DNA from: Limnohabitans sp. DM1
GTDB taxonomy: Bacteria; Pseudomonadota; Gammaproteobacteria; Burkholderiales; Burkholderiaceae_C
Reading direction: 5' to 3'
Assembly: GCF_001269385.1 (NCBI RefSeq)
Contig: NZ_CXOO01000050.1
Span: 1-56,487, forward strand
Length of the DNA stretch: 56,487 bases
The notes under the pieces were generated by a model. The model searched no databases and was not told the origin of the DNA. It worked only from the letters and a program-made list of their open reading frames with translations. Of this stretch, positions 33,010 to 42,550 are shown in pieces. Within the stretch, counting starts at the first letter, position 1. The number at the start of each line of letters is the position of its first letter. The position numbers and the translations under genes were made by a program.

Positions 33010-34437
33010 TCAGTGATTGCTATGTGATGAGGGCTTGCGCACCTTGACTTCGGTCGTCTTGGCGGGCATCTGGGCGCGAGGCATGGACTGCCCACCCTCC
33101 GCCTTGAAGCGCGCTGGTTCAGTCAACGGCCCGGTGTACTCATGGGCTACCGTGCCTTCGGGATGCTTGTACCAACCCGGGTCCTTGTAGTCCCCCGGCT
33201 TTTGATTACGGCGGACCTTCAGAACGCTGAACATGCCACCCATTTCGACCGATCCGAAGGGGCCTTGGCCAGTCATCATCGCAGCGGTGTTGTCAGGGAT
33301 GGGCATTTCCATCTCAGTCATGTCGGCCATACCACGCTCACCCATGACCATGTAGTCTGGAATCAGGTTATTGATCTTCTTGGCGATGCCACGGTGATCC
33401 ACACCAATCAATGTCGGAACGTTATGGCCCATGGCGTTCATGGTGTGATGGCTTTTGTGACAGTGGAAGGCCCAGTCCCCTTCCTCATCTGCCAGAAACT
33501 CGATCTGTCGCATCTGACCGACGGCCACATCGGTCGTCACTTCATGCCAGCGGGTGCTCTTGGGTGTCGGGCCACCGTCCGTACCAGTGACGAGGAACTC
33601 ATGGCCGTGCAAATGTATGGGGTGGTTCGTCATCGTCAGATTGCCAATGCGAATACGCACCTTGTCGTTCAGGCGAACATTGAGGCTGTCAATGCCTGGA
33701 AATATCCGGCTATTCCAGCTCCACAGGTTGAAGTCCAGCATTGTCATGATCTTGGGGGTGTAGCTGCCCGGATCGATGTCATAGGCGTTGAGTAGGAAGC
33801 AGAAGTCTCGCTGGACCTCATCAATCAGATCATTCTTGACCTTAGGATGGGTCACCCAAAAGCCCATCATGCCCATGGCCATCTGTGTCATCTCATCAGC
33901 ATGCGGGTGGTACATGAAGGTGCCAGGCCGGCGCGCGACGAACTCGTAAACAAACGTCTTGCCGGAGGGAATAGCCGGCTGGTTCAGTCCGGCCACACCG
34001 TCCATGCCGTTGGGCAGGCGCTGCCCGTGCCAGTGAATGGAGGTATGCTCTGGCAGCTTGTTGGTCACGAAGATCCGCACGCGATCGCCCTCGACCACTT
34101 CAATCGTGGGCCCCGGGCTCTGGCCGTTGTAGCCCCAGAGATGGGCTTTAAAGCCAGGGGCCATTTCCCGCACTACTGGTTCGGCGACCAGGTGAAATTC
34201 CTTGACGCCTTGATTCATGCGCCATGGCAAAGTCCATCCATTCAGCGTCACCACCGGGTTGTAGGCGCGTCCGCTGTTGGGGACAAGCGGCGCCATGGTG
34301 TTAGGGCTGGTCTGTATTACAGGCTCAGGCAGAGCGGCCATCGCCACGCGGCTGACCGCGCTGGCGGCCACGGCACCACCAGCAATCCCGGCGTACTTAA
34401 AAAAGTCTCTTCTGGAAGTCATCGTTGTATCTTTCAT
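33010..34437 (-). CDS. Periplasmic multicopper oxidase (copper resistance)
   Basis: It has 475 residues. A Tat signal (TSRRDFFKYAG) directs folded export. All four copper motifs are present: SIHWHGQ (H135, H137), MYHPHAD (about 178), HPIHLHGHEF (about 285) and AFHCHKSHHTMNAMGH (about 335). The axial ligand of type-1 copper is the Met in this last motif. Met-rich segments (EMTQMAMGMMG and MTEMEMPIP) suggest Cu(I) oxidation, as in CueO/PcoA. ATG 34437 follows the TolC stop without a gap (TGAATG); ATG 34422 is an alternative start. Confidence 0.92.
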   Translation of the reverse strand: MKDTTMTSRRDFFKYAGIAGGAVAASAVSRVAMAALPEPVIQTSPNTMAPLVPNSGRAYNPVVTLNGWTLPWRMNQGVKEFHLVAEPVVREMAPGFKAHLWGYNGQSPGPTIEVVEGDRVRIFVTNKLPEHTSIHWHGQRLPNGMDGVAGLNQPAIPSGKTFVYEFVARRPGTFMYHPHADEMTQMAMGMMGFWVTHPKVKNDLIDEVQRDFCFLLNAYDIDPGSYTPKIMTMLDFNLWSWNSRIFPGIDSLNVRLNDKVRIRIGNLTMTNHPIHLHGHEFLVTGTDGGPTPKSTRWHEVTTDVAVGQMRQIEFLADEEGDWAFHCHKSHHTMNAMGHNVPTLIGVDHRGIAKKINNLIPDYMVMGERGMADMTEMEMPIPDNTAAMMTGQGPFGSVEMGGMFSVLKVRRNQKPGDYKDPGWYKHPEGTVAHEYTGPLTEPARFKAEGGQSMPRAQMPAKTTEVKVRKPSSHSNH

Positions 34438-35871
34438 TCAATGAGGCGCAGCGCCACCGGCTGGCGCACTGGGCATGGCTGCCAGCGGAGTGTTCATCGG
34501 TCGCCCGACCAGTGAGGCTTGTAGCGCGGCATCCGCTAGCCAAAACTGCTGCTCGGCTCCGATCGCAGCCATGACCGTAGAGACCTGATCACGTGAGTCC
34601 GCCAGCAACTCGAAGATGCCGATGATCATTCCGTTGTAGCGCAGTTGGTTCTCTTCTGAGATCACCTTACGAAGCGGTATCACCTCGTCCCGGTTGTGCC
34701 GTGCAATGTCATAAGCCGTGCGATAGGAGGAGTAGCTTTCTCGCAAGCTTGAACCCGCCGAGCGGACGGTCGCCTCAAGCTGATTGGCTGCGGCCAAGGT
34801 GCGTGCGTTCATGGCATCGCGCTGCATGCCCCCCCAATCAAAGATGGGCAGGCGTACCGCGATTTCATACCCTCGCGCTACGCTGCGCTCACCCGCCACG
34901 CTGTTCGTGCTGGTGTTGCGCATGGCCCTCAGTTCAATGTCGGTGATGCTGGTGACCATGTTCAAACCCTGGGCTCTGGCGGAAGCATCCAGTGTGCTTT
35001 GGGCAAGACGGATGTCGAGGCGGTTACGCGTAGCAAACGTCGCAACGCCCTGCGGATCGAGCGCCTGTTTGGGTAGTTCAGGCAAGCGGTCCGGCAGTTT
35101 GAGCATCTGGGCCTGTTGGGCATCCAGACCGAGTACGCGTACGAACTCTTCGCGGGCAGCAGTTACTTGGTGAGTTGCTGTTGCCAATCGGGTCCCTGCG
35201 TCCGCATAGAAGGCCTGCTCACGAGCCCGTGTGAGGCGATTGAAGTTGCCTATGGCCTGCATCCTGCGAGCCAGTTCGGCACTCGCTGCAGCGCTTTCAT
35301 ACACCTGCTTGGCATACTGAAGCGTCTGTTGGGCAGCCACGGCGCGGACCCATGCCTGGCGCACGCGGGTGACCTGGTCGACCACATCACTCGACAGTCG
35401 CAGATGGGCCACTTCGATGCGACGGTTGGCGATTCCCTGGCGACTAGGGAGGGTCAGAATATCGAGCAGACCAAAGGAAAGCGCACGGTTTAACTCCAGC
35501 GCATCACCGGCCACCATGCGTTCCAGGGAGAAGACCGGGTTTGCAATTCTGCCCACCTGTGCCGCATCTGCGGACTCCGCCCAACCTTGAGCCAGCAGCG
35601 CCTGGAGCGATGGGCTGTTGACGAGCGCCAGCTGGACCGCCTCGCGCTGACCCAGAATGTTTTGAAGCAGCTTCTGGGCCGCCTGCGCACGCTGTTCGCG
35701 CTCATCGGCAGTCCGCGCGAGAGAAATCTGCCCTTCGGCAAAACTCTTGGCCTCCTCGTTCACCCGGGCAACGTTTTGTTCGAGGCTAACAGTGGCGCAA
35801 CCGGCAAGCGTGGCCAAGGCGATCGCGGATAGCGCCAGTTTCCCTAGCGAGGTGCTTGGGATGCGCTTCAT
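34438..35871 (-). CDS. TolC-family outer-membrane lipoprotein of the copper operon
   Basis: It has 477 residues with a lipobox near LATLAGC (Cys about 25). The helical barrel repeats are visible (AVQLALVNSPSLQALLAQ, LNRALSFGLLDILTLPSR, ARGYEIAVRLPIFDWGG). Its position between an MCO and a small periplasmic protein is like many environmental copper operons. No inner membrane pump is encoded in this operon, so the partner is elsewhere. It overlaps the upstream gene by 4 bp (ATGA). Confidence 0.88.
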   Translation of the reverse strand: MKRIPSTSLGKLALSAIALATLAGCATVSLEQNVARVNEEAKSFAEGQISLARTADEREQRAQAAQKLLQNILGQREAVQLALVNSPSLQALLAQGWAESADAAQVGRIANPVFSLERMVAGDALELNRALSFGLLDILTLPSRQGIANRRIEVAHLRLSSDVVDQVTRVRQAWVRAVAAQQTLQYAKQVYESAAASAELARRMQAIGNFNRLTRAREQAFYADAGTRLATATHQVTAAREEFVRVLGLDAQQAQMLKLPDRLPELPKQALDPQGVATFATRNRLDIRLAQSTLDASARAQGLNMVTSITDIELRAMRNTSTNSVAGERSVARGYEIAVRLPIFDWGGMQRDAMNARTLAAANQLEATVRSAGSSLRESYSSYRTAYDIARHNRDEVIPLRKVISEENQLRYNGMIIGIFELLADSRDQVSTVMAAIGAEQQFWLADAALQASLVGRPMNTPLAAMPSAPAGGAAPH

Positions 35872-36191
35872 GGCTTGACTCCCCCATGATGACTAGATTG
35901 CGTATCAGGCACTTCAGAGGCATCCTTTAGGGCCTCACCTGTCGCGACCTCCTTGGCATAGCTGCGCCAGCCTCCAATACGACCTACCAAGTCGTTGGCT
36001 TTGACCCAGGACTGAATGGCCTGGTCGTTGTAGGGGCGGAAGTCACTAAGTGCAGACTTGTACTCAACTTCCACCACCGAAAGATTTTTCACGGGCTCTT
36101 TGTTGGCTTGGGCCGCGGCTACACCAGCTAACATGGCACAACTCAGGGCGAGACATGTCTGTGCGAATAATAGTGAACGTCTGACGAGCAT
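35868..36191 (-). CDS. Small periplasmic protein, first gene of the copper operon
   Basis: It has 107 residues with a signal peptide to about residue 27 (LAGVAAAQA). The mature part has EVEYKSALSDFRPYNDQ and WVKANDLVGRIGGWRSYAKE, a pattern seen in proteins placed before copper TolC genes. No metal motif other than the terminal SSHHGG. It is the first gene after the CopR-like box at 36268, so it should be copper induced. Confidence 0.75.
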   Translation of the reverse strand: MLVRRSLLFAQTCLALSCAMLAGVAAAQANKEPVKNLSVVEVEYKSALSDFRPYNDQAIQSWVKANDLVGRIGGWRSYAKEVATGEALKDASEVPDTQSSHHGGVKP

Positions 36192-36267
36192 GGTTTCCTC
36201 AATGTGATCGGTAACATAGACAGGGGGAATTATTAAAATACCAAGTCGTCAGCACGATGTCGAAAAG

Positions 36268-36283
36268 ATTACATATTTGTCAT
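36268..36283. promoter_or_regulatory. CopR/CusR-like copper box
   Basis: ATTACATATTTGTCAT resembles the CusR/CopR palindrome (ATGACA, spacer, TGTCAT) with one changed base in the left arm. It sits centrally between the divergent copper operon (start 36191) and the response regulator gene (start 36345), so it could control both. Confidence 0.7.
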
Positions 36284-36344
36284 CTCGCCATCGCAATAAA
36301 TGGAAGTCGTCATACTCAGGTCTGCCAAAGAGGGTCAGTTGCCA

Positions 36345-37028
36345 ATGAAAATTTTGATTGTGGAAGATGAGCCTAAGACCGGGGCATATCTGCGCCAGGG
36401 ACTGATCGAGGCCGGTTTCGTTGTGGACTTGGCCAGAAATGGGCCCGACGGCCTTCACCTAGCTCTTGGCGGTAACTACGATCTCGCGATCCTGGATGTG
36501 ATGATGCCGGGCATGAGCGGTTGGGAGGTCCTGCAGGCGATACGTCATGAAGGCCTACAAGTGCCAGCCATGTTTCTCACCGCCCGCGATCAGGTGGAAG
36601 ATCGCGTGAAGGGGCTTGAATTAGGCGCCGACGATTACCTCGTCAAGCCGTTTTCCTTTGCCGAGCTCTTGGCCCGAGTTCGCACCATTGTGCGCCGCGG
36701 TCGTAGTGGCACCGAATCCACGACCTTGCAGGTGGCAGACCTCCAACTTGATCTGCTACGCCGCCGCGTCACCCGAGACGGCAAGCGCCTTAATCTTACC
36801 GCCAAGGAGTTTGGATTGCTGGAACTGCTGATGCGTAGGCAGGGAGAAGTCCTGCCCAGGTCGCTGATCGCCTCTCAGGTTTGGGACATGAACTTCGACA
36901 GCGACACTAACGTCATCGAGGTGGCCATGAGGCGTCTGCGCGTCAAGATCGATGATGATCACCAGTTCAAGCTGATCCAAACTGTACGCGGCATGGGCTA
37001 CGTGCTCGAAGCGCCGGAGGGTCGCTAG
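36345..37028 (+). CDS. Heavy-metal (copper) response regulator, OmpR family
   Basis: From ATG 36345 ([13 protein letters not shown]) it has 227 residues. The receiver domain has D8, D51 (phosphoacceptor in [10 protein letters not shown]) and K101 (VKPFSFAEL). The C-terminal winged helix has [20 protein letters not shown] and [20 protein letters not shown], matching CopR/CusR. Its stop directly abuts the kinase ATG. It should activate the divergent copper operon through the box at 36268. Confidence 0.92.
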   Translation: MKILIVEDEPKTGAYLRQGLIEAGFVVDLARNGPDGLHLALGGNYDLAILDVMMPGMSGWEVLQAIRHEGLQVPAMFLTARDQVEDRVKGLELGADDYLVKPFSFAELLARVRTIVRRGRSGTESTTLQVADLQLDLLRRRVTRDGKRLNLTAKEFGLLELLMRRQGEVLPRSLIASQVWDMNFDSDTNVIEVAMRRLRVKIDDDHQFKLIQTVRGMGYVLEAPEGR

Positions 37029-38450
37029 ATGTTTCGCAGGCTGTCACTGACATCCCGCCTCACCATCTTTTTTATAGCGCTGGCCAGTTCGGTCATCCTG
37101 GGCTTGGCGCTTCTTTTCATGGTAGAGGCTGATAGGCACTTCGTCGACCTCGATAGCGCCGCCTTGGATGATAAAAAGCACCTGATCGAGGGCATTCTGG
37201 CCAGTTCTCGATCCCATGAAGAAGCTCGCAGTCGCCTGAACGAAGCATTGAGCCATCACCACAGCCTTTACGCTCTGGTCAAAGGACCGCAGGGTGAAAA
37301 GTTGTACCAGACCAACGGATACAGCGGCCCGACTACGCAAGCATCATTCATCACGAATGACGACGGCCACGGGCTTCAGTCTTGGAGGAGTGGCGGTCGC
37401 GAGTTCCATGAGATGAGCTTTACTGCTGGCATGGTTCAGGGAATGGCCGGGCCGCTCCAAATATCACTCGCCGTCGATACGCAGCACCACCAAGAATTCA
37501 TGAGGGAGCTCCGGCGCAGCATTGCGATCTATGCTGTGCTGGCCATTCTTCTAAGCGGATTCTTGGCTTGGTTCGCGGCTCATCAAGGCATGTCTCCGCT
37601 GCGCGCAATGAAACGTCGCGCCGCTGCAGTGACAGGCCAACAGTTGCAAGAGCGCATGCCCGAGGATGCCGTCCCGATTGAAATGGCAGATTTGGCAAGG
37701 GAACTCAATGAGATGTTGGGTCGCCTGCAGAACGACTTCAAACAGCTTGCTGATTTTGCGGCGGATTTGGCACATGAACTTCGCACACCCATCAGCAATC
37801 TCCTCACCCAAACACAGGTGACGCTGTCCACCCAACGCGACCTTAAGACATACCAAGATACGCTGGCGTCCAACGCAGAGGAATTGCAGCGTTTGGCTCG
37901 GGTGGTATCAGACATGCTATTCCTCGCCAAGACAGAGCGGGGGGTAGACCTGCCCCATAAGGAGTCCTTCTCGGCAGCACAAGGAGCTCGCGAACTCGTT
38001 GAATTTTATGAAGCCGTTGCGGACGAAAAACGCATCTTGATGAGCGTGGAAGGTGATGGGCGAATCTATGGCGATCGTTTGATGTTCAGACGTGCCTTGA
38101 GCAACCTCCTATCCAATGCGCTCAGGCATGCACCAGTCGGCGGTGTCGTGGGCGTCAGAATCGAAAGTTCGTCGCGTGGAATTGAAGTCACTGTCAAAAA
38201 CACGGGCAAGGAGATTCCATTGGATGTCCAGCAGAGAGTCTTCGAGCGCTTCTATCGCGCAGACTCAGCACGCAGGCACCCAGCTTCTGACGGGGCAGGC
38301 TTGGGGCTGTCGATTACCAAAGCCATCGTCGAGGCCCATGGCGGGGCGATCTCGGTTACTTCAGACCAGGAGTGGACTCGATTCAGGCTTGTTTTTCCAG
38401 GGCTTCAAGCAAGGATGAGGCAAGCGACTGAACTACTTAGTCGGCCCTGA
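37029..38450 (+). CDS. Heavy-metal sensor histidine kinase
   Basis: It has 473 residues. Transmembrane segments lie at about 12-32 and 165-185, enclosing a periplasmic sensor with several His (LSHHHSLY, TQHHQEF). A HAMP domain follows (LRAMKRRAAAVTGQQLQ). The dimerisation domain has phosphoacceptor H249 (DLAHELRTPISN). The ATPase has N, G1 and G2 boxes (LSNLLSNALRHAP, SDGAGLGLSITKAI). It belongs to the CusS/CopS heavy metal sensor family and begins right after the response regulator stop. Confidence 0.92.
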   Translation: MFRRLSLTSRLTIFFIALASSVILGLALLFMVEADRHFVDLDSAALDDKKHLIEGILASSRSHEEARSRLNEALSHHHSLYALVKGPQGEKLYQTNGYSGPTTQASFITNDDGHGLQSWRSGGREFHEMSFTAGMVQGMAGPLQISLAVDTQHHQEFMRELRRSIAIYAVLAILLSGFLAWFAAHQGMSPLRAMKRRAAAVTGQQLQERMPEDAVPIEMADLARELNEMLGRLQNDFKQLADFAADLAHELRTPISNLLTQTQVTLSTQRDLKTYQDTLASNAEELQRLARVVSDMLFLAKTERGVDLPHKESFSAAQGARELVEFYEAVADEKRILMSVEGDGRIYGDRLMFRRALSNLLSNALRHAPVGGVVGVRIESSSRGIEVTVKNTGKEIPLDVQQRVFERFYRADSARRHPASDGAGLGLSITKAIVEAHGGAISVTSDQEWTRFRLVFPGLQARMRQATELLSRP

Positions 38451-38464
38451 ATAACGCCTTTTGC

Positions 38465-38857
38465 GTGAACAAGAGAGGGCCGGATCGCGCTGTACCGATT
38501 CATAACAACCGCCGCAGCGGGCGCAAACAAATGAGACTGCCCAATGAGCAATCAAGGCGACCGGGGAAACTGCTGCGGCCGTGGGACGTGGCGGCCACAC
38601 CGCTGGAACTGGCGCTGGCCAGGGGCCACCGGTGGTTGGCAATGCTGGAGTACGGCAAGTTGAAAAACCTGACTGAAATTGTAGCGCTGGAGGGAGTCGA
38701 CAACAGCTACGTCAGCCGGATGGTGAATTTGACTACGCTGGCACCGGACATCGTCGAGGCGATTTTGGAGGATACGCTGCCGGATCACCTGACGCTGTTT
38801 GATCTTGCGGTGGACCCGCCTGCGCTGTGGGAGGAGCAGCGGTTACGGATTTGGTGA
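38465..38857 (+). CDS. Orphan accessory protein of recombinase/DUF2924 modules
   Basis: It has 130 residues. The N-terminal RRSGRKQM and the following ALARGHRWLAMLEYGKL, ALEGVDNSYVSRMVNLTTLA and PDIVEAILEDTLPDHLTL match small KorB/ParB-like HTH proteins normally encoded beside a serine recombinase and a DUF2924 protein in phages and islands. Neither partner is here, so it is an orphan. It starts 14 bp after the kinase gene. Function is unproven. Confidence 0.7.
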   Translation: MNKRGPDRAVPIHNNRRSGRKQMRLPNEQSRRPGKLLRPWDVAATPLELALARGHRWLAMLEYGKLKNLTEIVALEGVDNSYVSRMVNLTTLAPDIVEAILEDTLPDHLTLFDLAVDPPALWEEQRLRIW

Positions 38858-39185
38858 GACGGGACTGTAAAAGATAGTGATGGCGACTGACTCCAAGACA
38901 GCGGGGTGTCTGTAAAGCCAGCACCAGACCGCCCGATCATGTTCGCATAAGCACGGATCGCATACGCGGCATGTCGAGTGACCGGTATTTCAATTACAAC
39001 GGTCCTCGTAGCTCCTCCCGCTTAAATGACCGGTAGTAATCGCCGCAACTATGACGTCCACTTACCGCGAGTGACTACAACCAGCCTAAATCACAGATTG
39101 ATACAACAACAGCATCGTCCGCTTTTGGCCGAAAGCCGCCTCACCACGCTGAGAAAAAGCGTCAGGCCAACCGGTATGAACTTGT
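38858..39185. other. Intergenic region without a recognised gene
   Basis: There are 328 bp. It contains two copies of TGACCGGTA (about 38980 and 39026) but no convincing coding sequence or hairpin terminator. Confidence 0.5.
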
Positions 39186-39542
39186 ATGAAATCACCCCAT
39201 ACAAGCACCGAGGCACATGGCCACCCCTCTGCTGCGACACCACGGCTGGAAGGCACCCGAGACGTGCTGGACGTACTGACCTGCGGCATCGTCAGAACAG
39301 CAGCACGAGAGACCAAGCCGGAGCCCCTCATCCAGGCTCCAGCGACCCCGGCCGAACCCAGCCGAGAACTCCTGACCGAGAAAATGCTCGCCGATCGCTG
39401 GGTGTGTTCCGTCGCGCGGCTTCAGCGCTGGCGCACCGTCGGCGAGGGGCCGCCGTACTTGAAGATCGTGGGGAAGGTCCTGTACCGACTCAAGGACATT
39501 GAGGCCTACGAGGAAGCCAGCCTGGTCCGGAAGGTGTTCTAG
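39186..39542 (+). CDS. Helix-turn-helix (excisionase/AlpA-like) protein
   Basis: It has 118 residues. The C-terminal 55 residues form a MerR/excisionase-like winged helix: LLTEKMLADRWVCSVARLQR, GEGPPYLKIVGKVLYRLKDI and EAYEEASLV, as in AlpA/Xis helpers. The N-terminal half is low-complexity. It ends 68 bp before the first tRNA-3'-end-like repeat at 39611, so a link to element excision is plausible. Confidence 0.75.
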   Translation: MKSPHTSTEAHGHPSAATPRLEGTRDVLDVLTCGIVRTAARETKPEPLIQAPATPAEPSRELLTEKMLADRWVCSVARLQRWRTVGEGPPYLKIVGKVLYRLKDIEAYEEASLVRKVF

Positions 39543-39610
39543 GAGGGCTTTGGAAGGCCCCGAACGGATTGGAAATTGTTCGAACGACTTGGAATCAGTT
39601 CGAAATAGTC

Positions 39611-39690
39611 TTGGCGGAGCAGCGATGATAGCCCCACCAACCTGCTCAGGTCCGGATGCATCGTTTTTTGATGGCGCCGGGGATTCGAAC
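39611..39690. repeat. 80-bp repeat resembling a tRNA 3' end, copy A
   Basis: It runs from TTGGCGGAGCAG through CCTGCTCAGGTCCGGATGCA and TTTTTTGATGG to GGGGATTCGAAC. On the minus strand the last part reads GGTTCGAATCCCC, then GCCATCA, like a T-arm plus acceptor end. No full tRNA folds around it. Copy B is at 49970-50049. Confidence 0.8.
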
Positions 39691-39886
39691 CCGCAAATTC
39701 GGGGGCATGTTCATCCTTCATGCAGGCTTCCCCTTCAGGCCAGGGTCAACGAGCCTTCGATGTTCCCGCGAGCGGCATTCGATTTGGGACAGATCTAGTG
39801 AGCGGTATTCACTTCCCCCTTTGGGGCTTCGATCATGCCGAATTCTCTGTCACTGAACAGTACGAACTCTAGGAACTCCGTCACGT

Positions 39887-39938
39887 CAACCTGCTTAGGT
39901 TCGGATACATCTTTTTTGACAGGGTTGGACATTCGAAC
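39887..39938. repeat. Degenerate copy C of the same repeat
   Basis: CAACCTGCTTAGGTTCGGAT and TTTTTTGACAGGG, followed by ATTCGAAC, are a decayed version of copies A and B. Confidence 0.65.
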
Positions 39939-40229
39939 TTAACTACCGTACAAAGGCTGTATCGTGGCTCCCACGGATTTTCCGAGCCTTGCAGTAAGTG
40001 CTGCAATTGAAGGGATCATCCGCTCAGAGTAAACGCCAGCATGGCTGTTTCAGGTTGGTTACGGTCATTTGAGCCGTTGCATCCAGAAGACGGCGAACTG
40101 GGAAAAGCGAAAATTCCTTTGCCATTCGCCAATGACCGCCTCGCATCTGAAGTCAACGTTTGACCCCACCTGAACGATGAGGCATCTTCAACGCCAGCCT
40201 CGCTCAATGCGCAGGCAGCCGCCACCTCC

Positions 40230-41369
40230 TCAAGCACGCGGCGACTTTCCCTCGAACTTCAATACCAAGCTTCCGGCCAGCAAGGTCAATACAAAAAGAC
40301 AACCGAGGTACGGCATCACGCTTTGCAGGGGGGCACCCATCTGATTCAGACGCAACGCTGCCTGGACTCCCGCCGTTGTGGGAATCAACCAACGCAGGTA
40401 TTGCAACGCGGTAGGCAATGCCTCTGACGGCCATGAAAATCCTGCAAGAAATACCAAAGGCAGCGTGGAGAAAAGAATCACTTGGAGGACCCGTTCGCGA
40501 TCTCGGCACCACAGGCCCACCAATGAGCCCAGCGTGACGATGGCGGACAAGTACAGGACCAAGAAGACTAGGGATCCAGCAACGTTTCCTGCGCGCGGGT
40601 AGCCATAGAGCCAAAAAATCCATCCAAAATAAAACAGCCCAGACACCAATCCCGGCACGAGAAATGCCAGCCAGCGTCCAATCCAGACCATAGGACTTGC
40701 TTGAACTGCACGTTGCTCGACCCAGGTCGCCACCAACATCCCCACTCCCATCAGAAGGGTCTGATGCATGATCAGCAGGGCGACGGCAGGAACGATGAAG
40801 CTGCCGTAACCCTCTGTGGCGTTGAACAAGGCAATGGCTTGAAAATCCACCGGCGTACGAGTCTCACTTGCCTGACGAGGACTTTGACCCTTTGCCTCTC
40901 GCTGTCGGATTTCAATACCCGCCGATGCTGCACCTACGGCTTCCGCTAACCCGTACTGCACCGCCTTGCTGATGATGGGGTAGGCGCCGTTCGACACGAT
41001 CGTCACCAAAGCTGGCATCCCCCTGGCGACGTTTGCCTTCAGGGTGTCTGGGAGAAGCAGGTAGCCTTCAATCTCGCCGCGACTCATGGCGGCCTGCGCG
41101 GCGCGCTCATCAGACGCTACGGCTTTGACCTCGATCCGTGGGTTGGCAAGTGCTAGGCGTTGGATCGTCCGTGACAGAGCCGAGTGATCCTGGTCGATGA
41201 CCGCCACCGGCACTCGGGTCACGACCTCCGGACCGAAGAACCAAGGGTAGAAGAAAGCATAGAACAAGGGCGCTGCAAAAAGCAGCATCAATACGCCCTT
41301 GTCTCGCACAACATCGCGCAGCGTTGCGACGAACCCCGTCCTCAGGGTTCTTGAGTGGTGGAGGGTCAT
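40230..41369 (-). CDS. ABC-2 type permease (export operon, second permease)
   Basis: The start is ATG 41369 (MTLHHSRTLRTGF), 1 bp after the stop of the other permease, giving 379 residues. There is an N-terminal membrane segment (GVLMLLFAAPLFYAFFYPWF), then a large periplasmic domain (VPVAVIDQDHSALSRTIQ to about 180). Four to five more membrane segments follow (AVALLIMHQTLLMGVGML, SLVFLVLYLSAIVTLGSL, YLGCLFVLTLLAGSL). This is the YhhJ/YhgE-like ABC-2 architecture. It should pair with the adjacent permease, HlyD and TolC in one exporter. No ATPase gene accompanies it. Confidence 0.85.
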   Translation of the reverse strand: MTLHHSRTLRTGFVATLRDVVRDKGVLMLLFAAPLFYAFFYPWFFGPEVVTRVPVAVIDQDHSALSRTIQRLALANPRIEVKAVASDERAAQAAMSRGEIEGYLLLPDTLKANVARGMPALVTIVSNGAYPIISKAVQYGLAEAVGAASAGIEIRQREAKGQSPRQASETRTPVDFQAIALFNATEGYGSFIVPAVALLIMHQTLLMGVGMLVATWVEQRAVQASPMVWIGRWLAFLVPGLVSGLFYFGWIFWLYGYPRAGNVAGSLVFLVLYLSAIVTLGSLVGLWCRDRERVLQVILFSTLPLVFLAGFSWPSEALPTALQYLRWLIPTTAGVQAALRLNQMGAPLQSVMPYLGCLFVLTLLAGSLVLKFEGKSPRA

Positions 41370-41370
41370 G

Positions 41371-42543
41371 TCAACGAGCTCCCCATGTCGATGGCTTGTT
41401 GCGAGCCTGGACCAAGCCCCACGCGGCCAGTGCGAGCAAACCCAGAGTGGCCAGCAGGAATGCCACAGGAGTCGCAGCACTCGCGCGGGCCGGCAAGCCC
41501 ATCAGCAATTGCTCCGTCTGCAGCCGGATGTAGTGGGTGAACGGCATGGAAGTCGCCCATAGGCGAGCGCTGTCAGGCATTGCACTCAGTGGGAAGCTCA
41601 TGCCACTGAATGCGAAGGCCGGGGCGGTTAGAAGTCCAGTCACGGACAACGCGGTCCGCAAAGACTTGGTCAGTGCGGCCACCGCAGCACCCGCGGCCAG
41701 AGACAGTGCCATGAGCAAAGCCAGGGCGAGGCAGATCCAGGCAAGATGCCCGGGGATGTCCCAGCCACGCCCGGCCGTGATGAACCAAAGCGCTCCGGTA
41801 CCGATCCCCGTAAGCGTCATCCAGGGAATCGCCAGCTTGCCCAGCAGGGCGACCGCGACGGACCGCCCTCCCTCGTGTCCCAGCCACTGTCCTAGCGTCT
41901 TGTCCCTCAACTCTCGACCTACCGCCCAGGCACCAGCCGTCATTGCCAGAATGTGCAGGATGGCCGGGATCACGGCAGCAGTCAGGTACTTTTCGTAGTT
42001 ACCGGACCCGTTGAACAGCACAATCGATTGAGTCTGGATCGGATTAAAGCTGGTCTTGGCCTGTTGGGGGGATTCACCTCGCTTGGTTCGAGCCGACACT
42101 TCGATACCGGCAGCCAAGGTCCCCACCACCGTGCGCACATCCCGCTGCAGCAGGCTCGAGTGCGTGGCAAACTGGGCGTTATGGCGCAGGGTGACTTCGG
42201 TCTTGACCCCGCGCTTGATGTCTCGCTCGAAGTCCCGGGGAATGTTGACCATCGCGTATACCCGCACGCTCCTGAGAGCGTTTTGGGCCGAGGATTCGCT
42301 GTCGAATTCGTCGACAACCTGAATGCCAGGCGAGGCGTCGAGCATGCGCACCAGTTGCCGCGACAGCCCGGAGTGGTCTTCATCTACCACGCCGACTGGC
42401 AGGTTCCTCGGGATGGCGCTGGAGAACATCCACACGACCAGCACCACGGCCAGCAAAGGCACCCACGTCACCATCGCCAGGTCCCAGGGGCTTTGGCCTA
42501 GGCGACGGGCTTCCCGCCTGGCGCTGTCGAAGAAGTGGTGCAT
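41371..42543 (-). CDS. ABC-2 type permease (export operon, first permease)
   Basis: From ATG 42543 (MHHFFDSARREARRL) it has 390 residues. It has the same layout as its neighbour: an N-terminal membrane helix (VTWVPLLAVVLVVWMFS), a periplasmic domain with NLPVGVVDEDHSGLSRQLV, and C-terminal membrane helices. The VVDEDHSGLSRQL and VIDQDHSALSRTI motifs show the two permeases are paralogues. It starts 7 bp after the HlyD stop. Confidence 0.87.
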   Translation of the reverse strand: MHHFFDSARREARRLGQSPWDLAMVTWVPLLAVVLVVWMFSSAIPRNLPVGVVDEDHSGLSRQLVRMLDASPGIQVVDEFDSESSAQNALRSVRVYAMVNIPRDFERDIKRGVKTEVTLRHNAQFATHSSLLQRDVRTVVGTLAAGIEVSARTKRGESPQQAKTSFNPIQTQSIVLFNGSGNYEKYLTAAVIPAILHILAMTAGAWAVGRELRDKTLGQWLGHEGGRSVAVALLGKLAIPWMTLTGIGTGALWFITAGRGWDIPGHLAWICLALALLMALSLAAGAAVAALTKSLRTALSVTGLLTAPAFAFSGMSFPLSAMPDSARLWATSMPFTHYIRLQTEQLLMGLPARASAATPVAFLLATLGLLALAAWGLVQARNKPSTWGAR

Positions 42544-42550
42544 GGTCAAT

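Larger units (their letters stand above)
39543..40229. other. Gap with att-like repeats
   Basis: This 687-bp region holds the repeat copies at 39611-39690 and 39887-39938. A leftward frame at 40016-40237 downstream of the permease has no ribosome site and is not called. Confidence 0.55.

Noticed and set aside
39611..39720. Intact tRNA gene on the minus strand
   Set aside because: Only a T-arm-like end is present; no anticodon arm or matching acceptor stem can be folded upstream.
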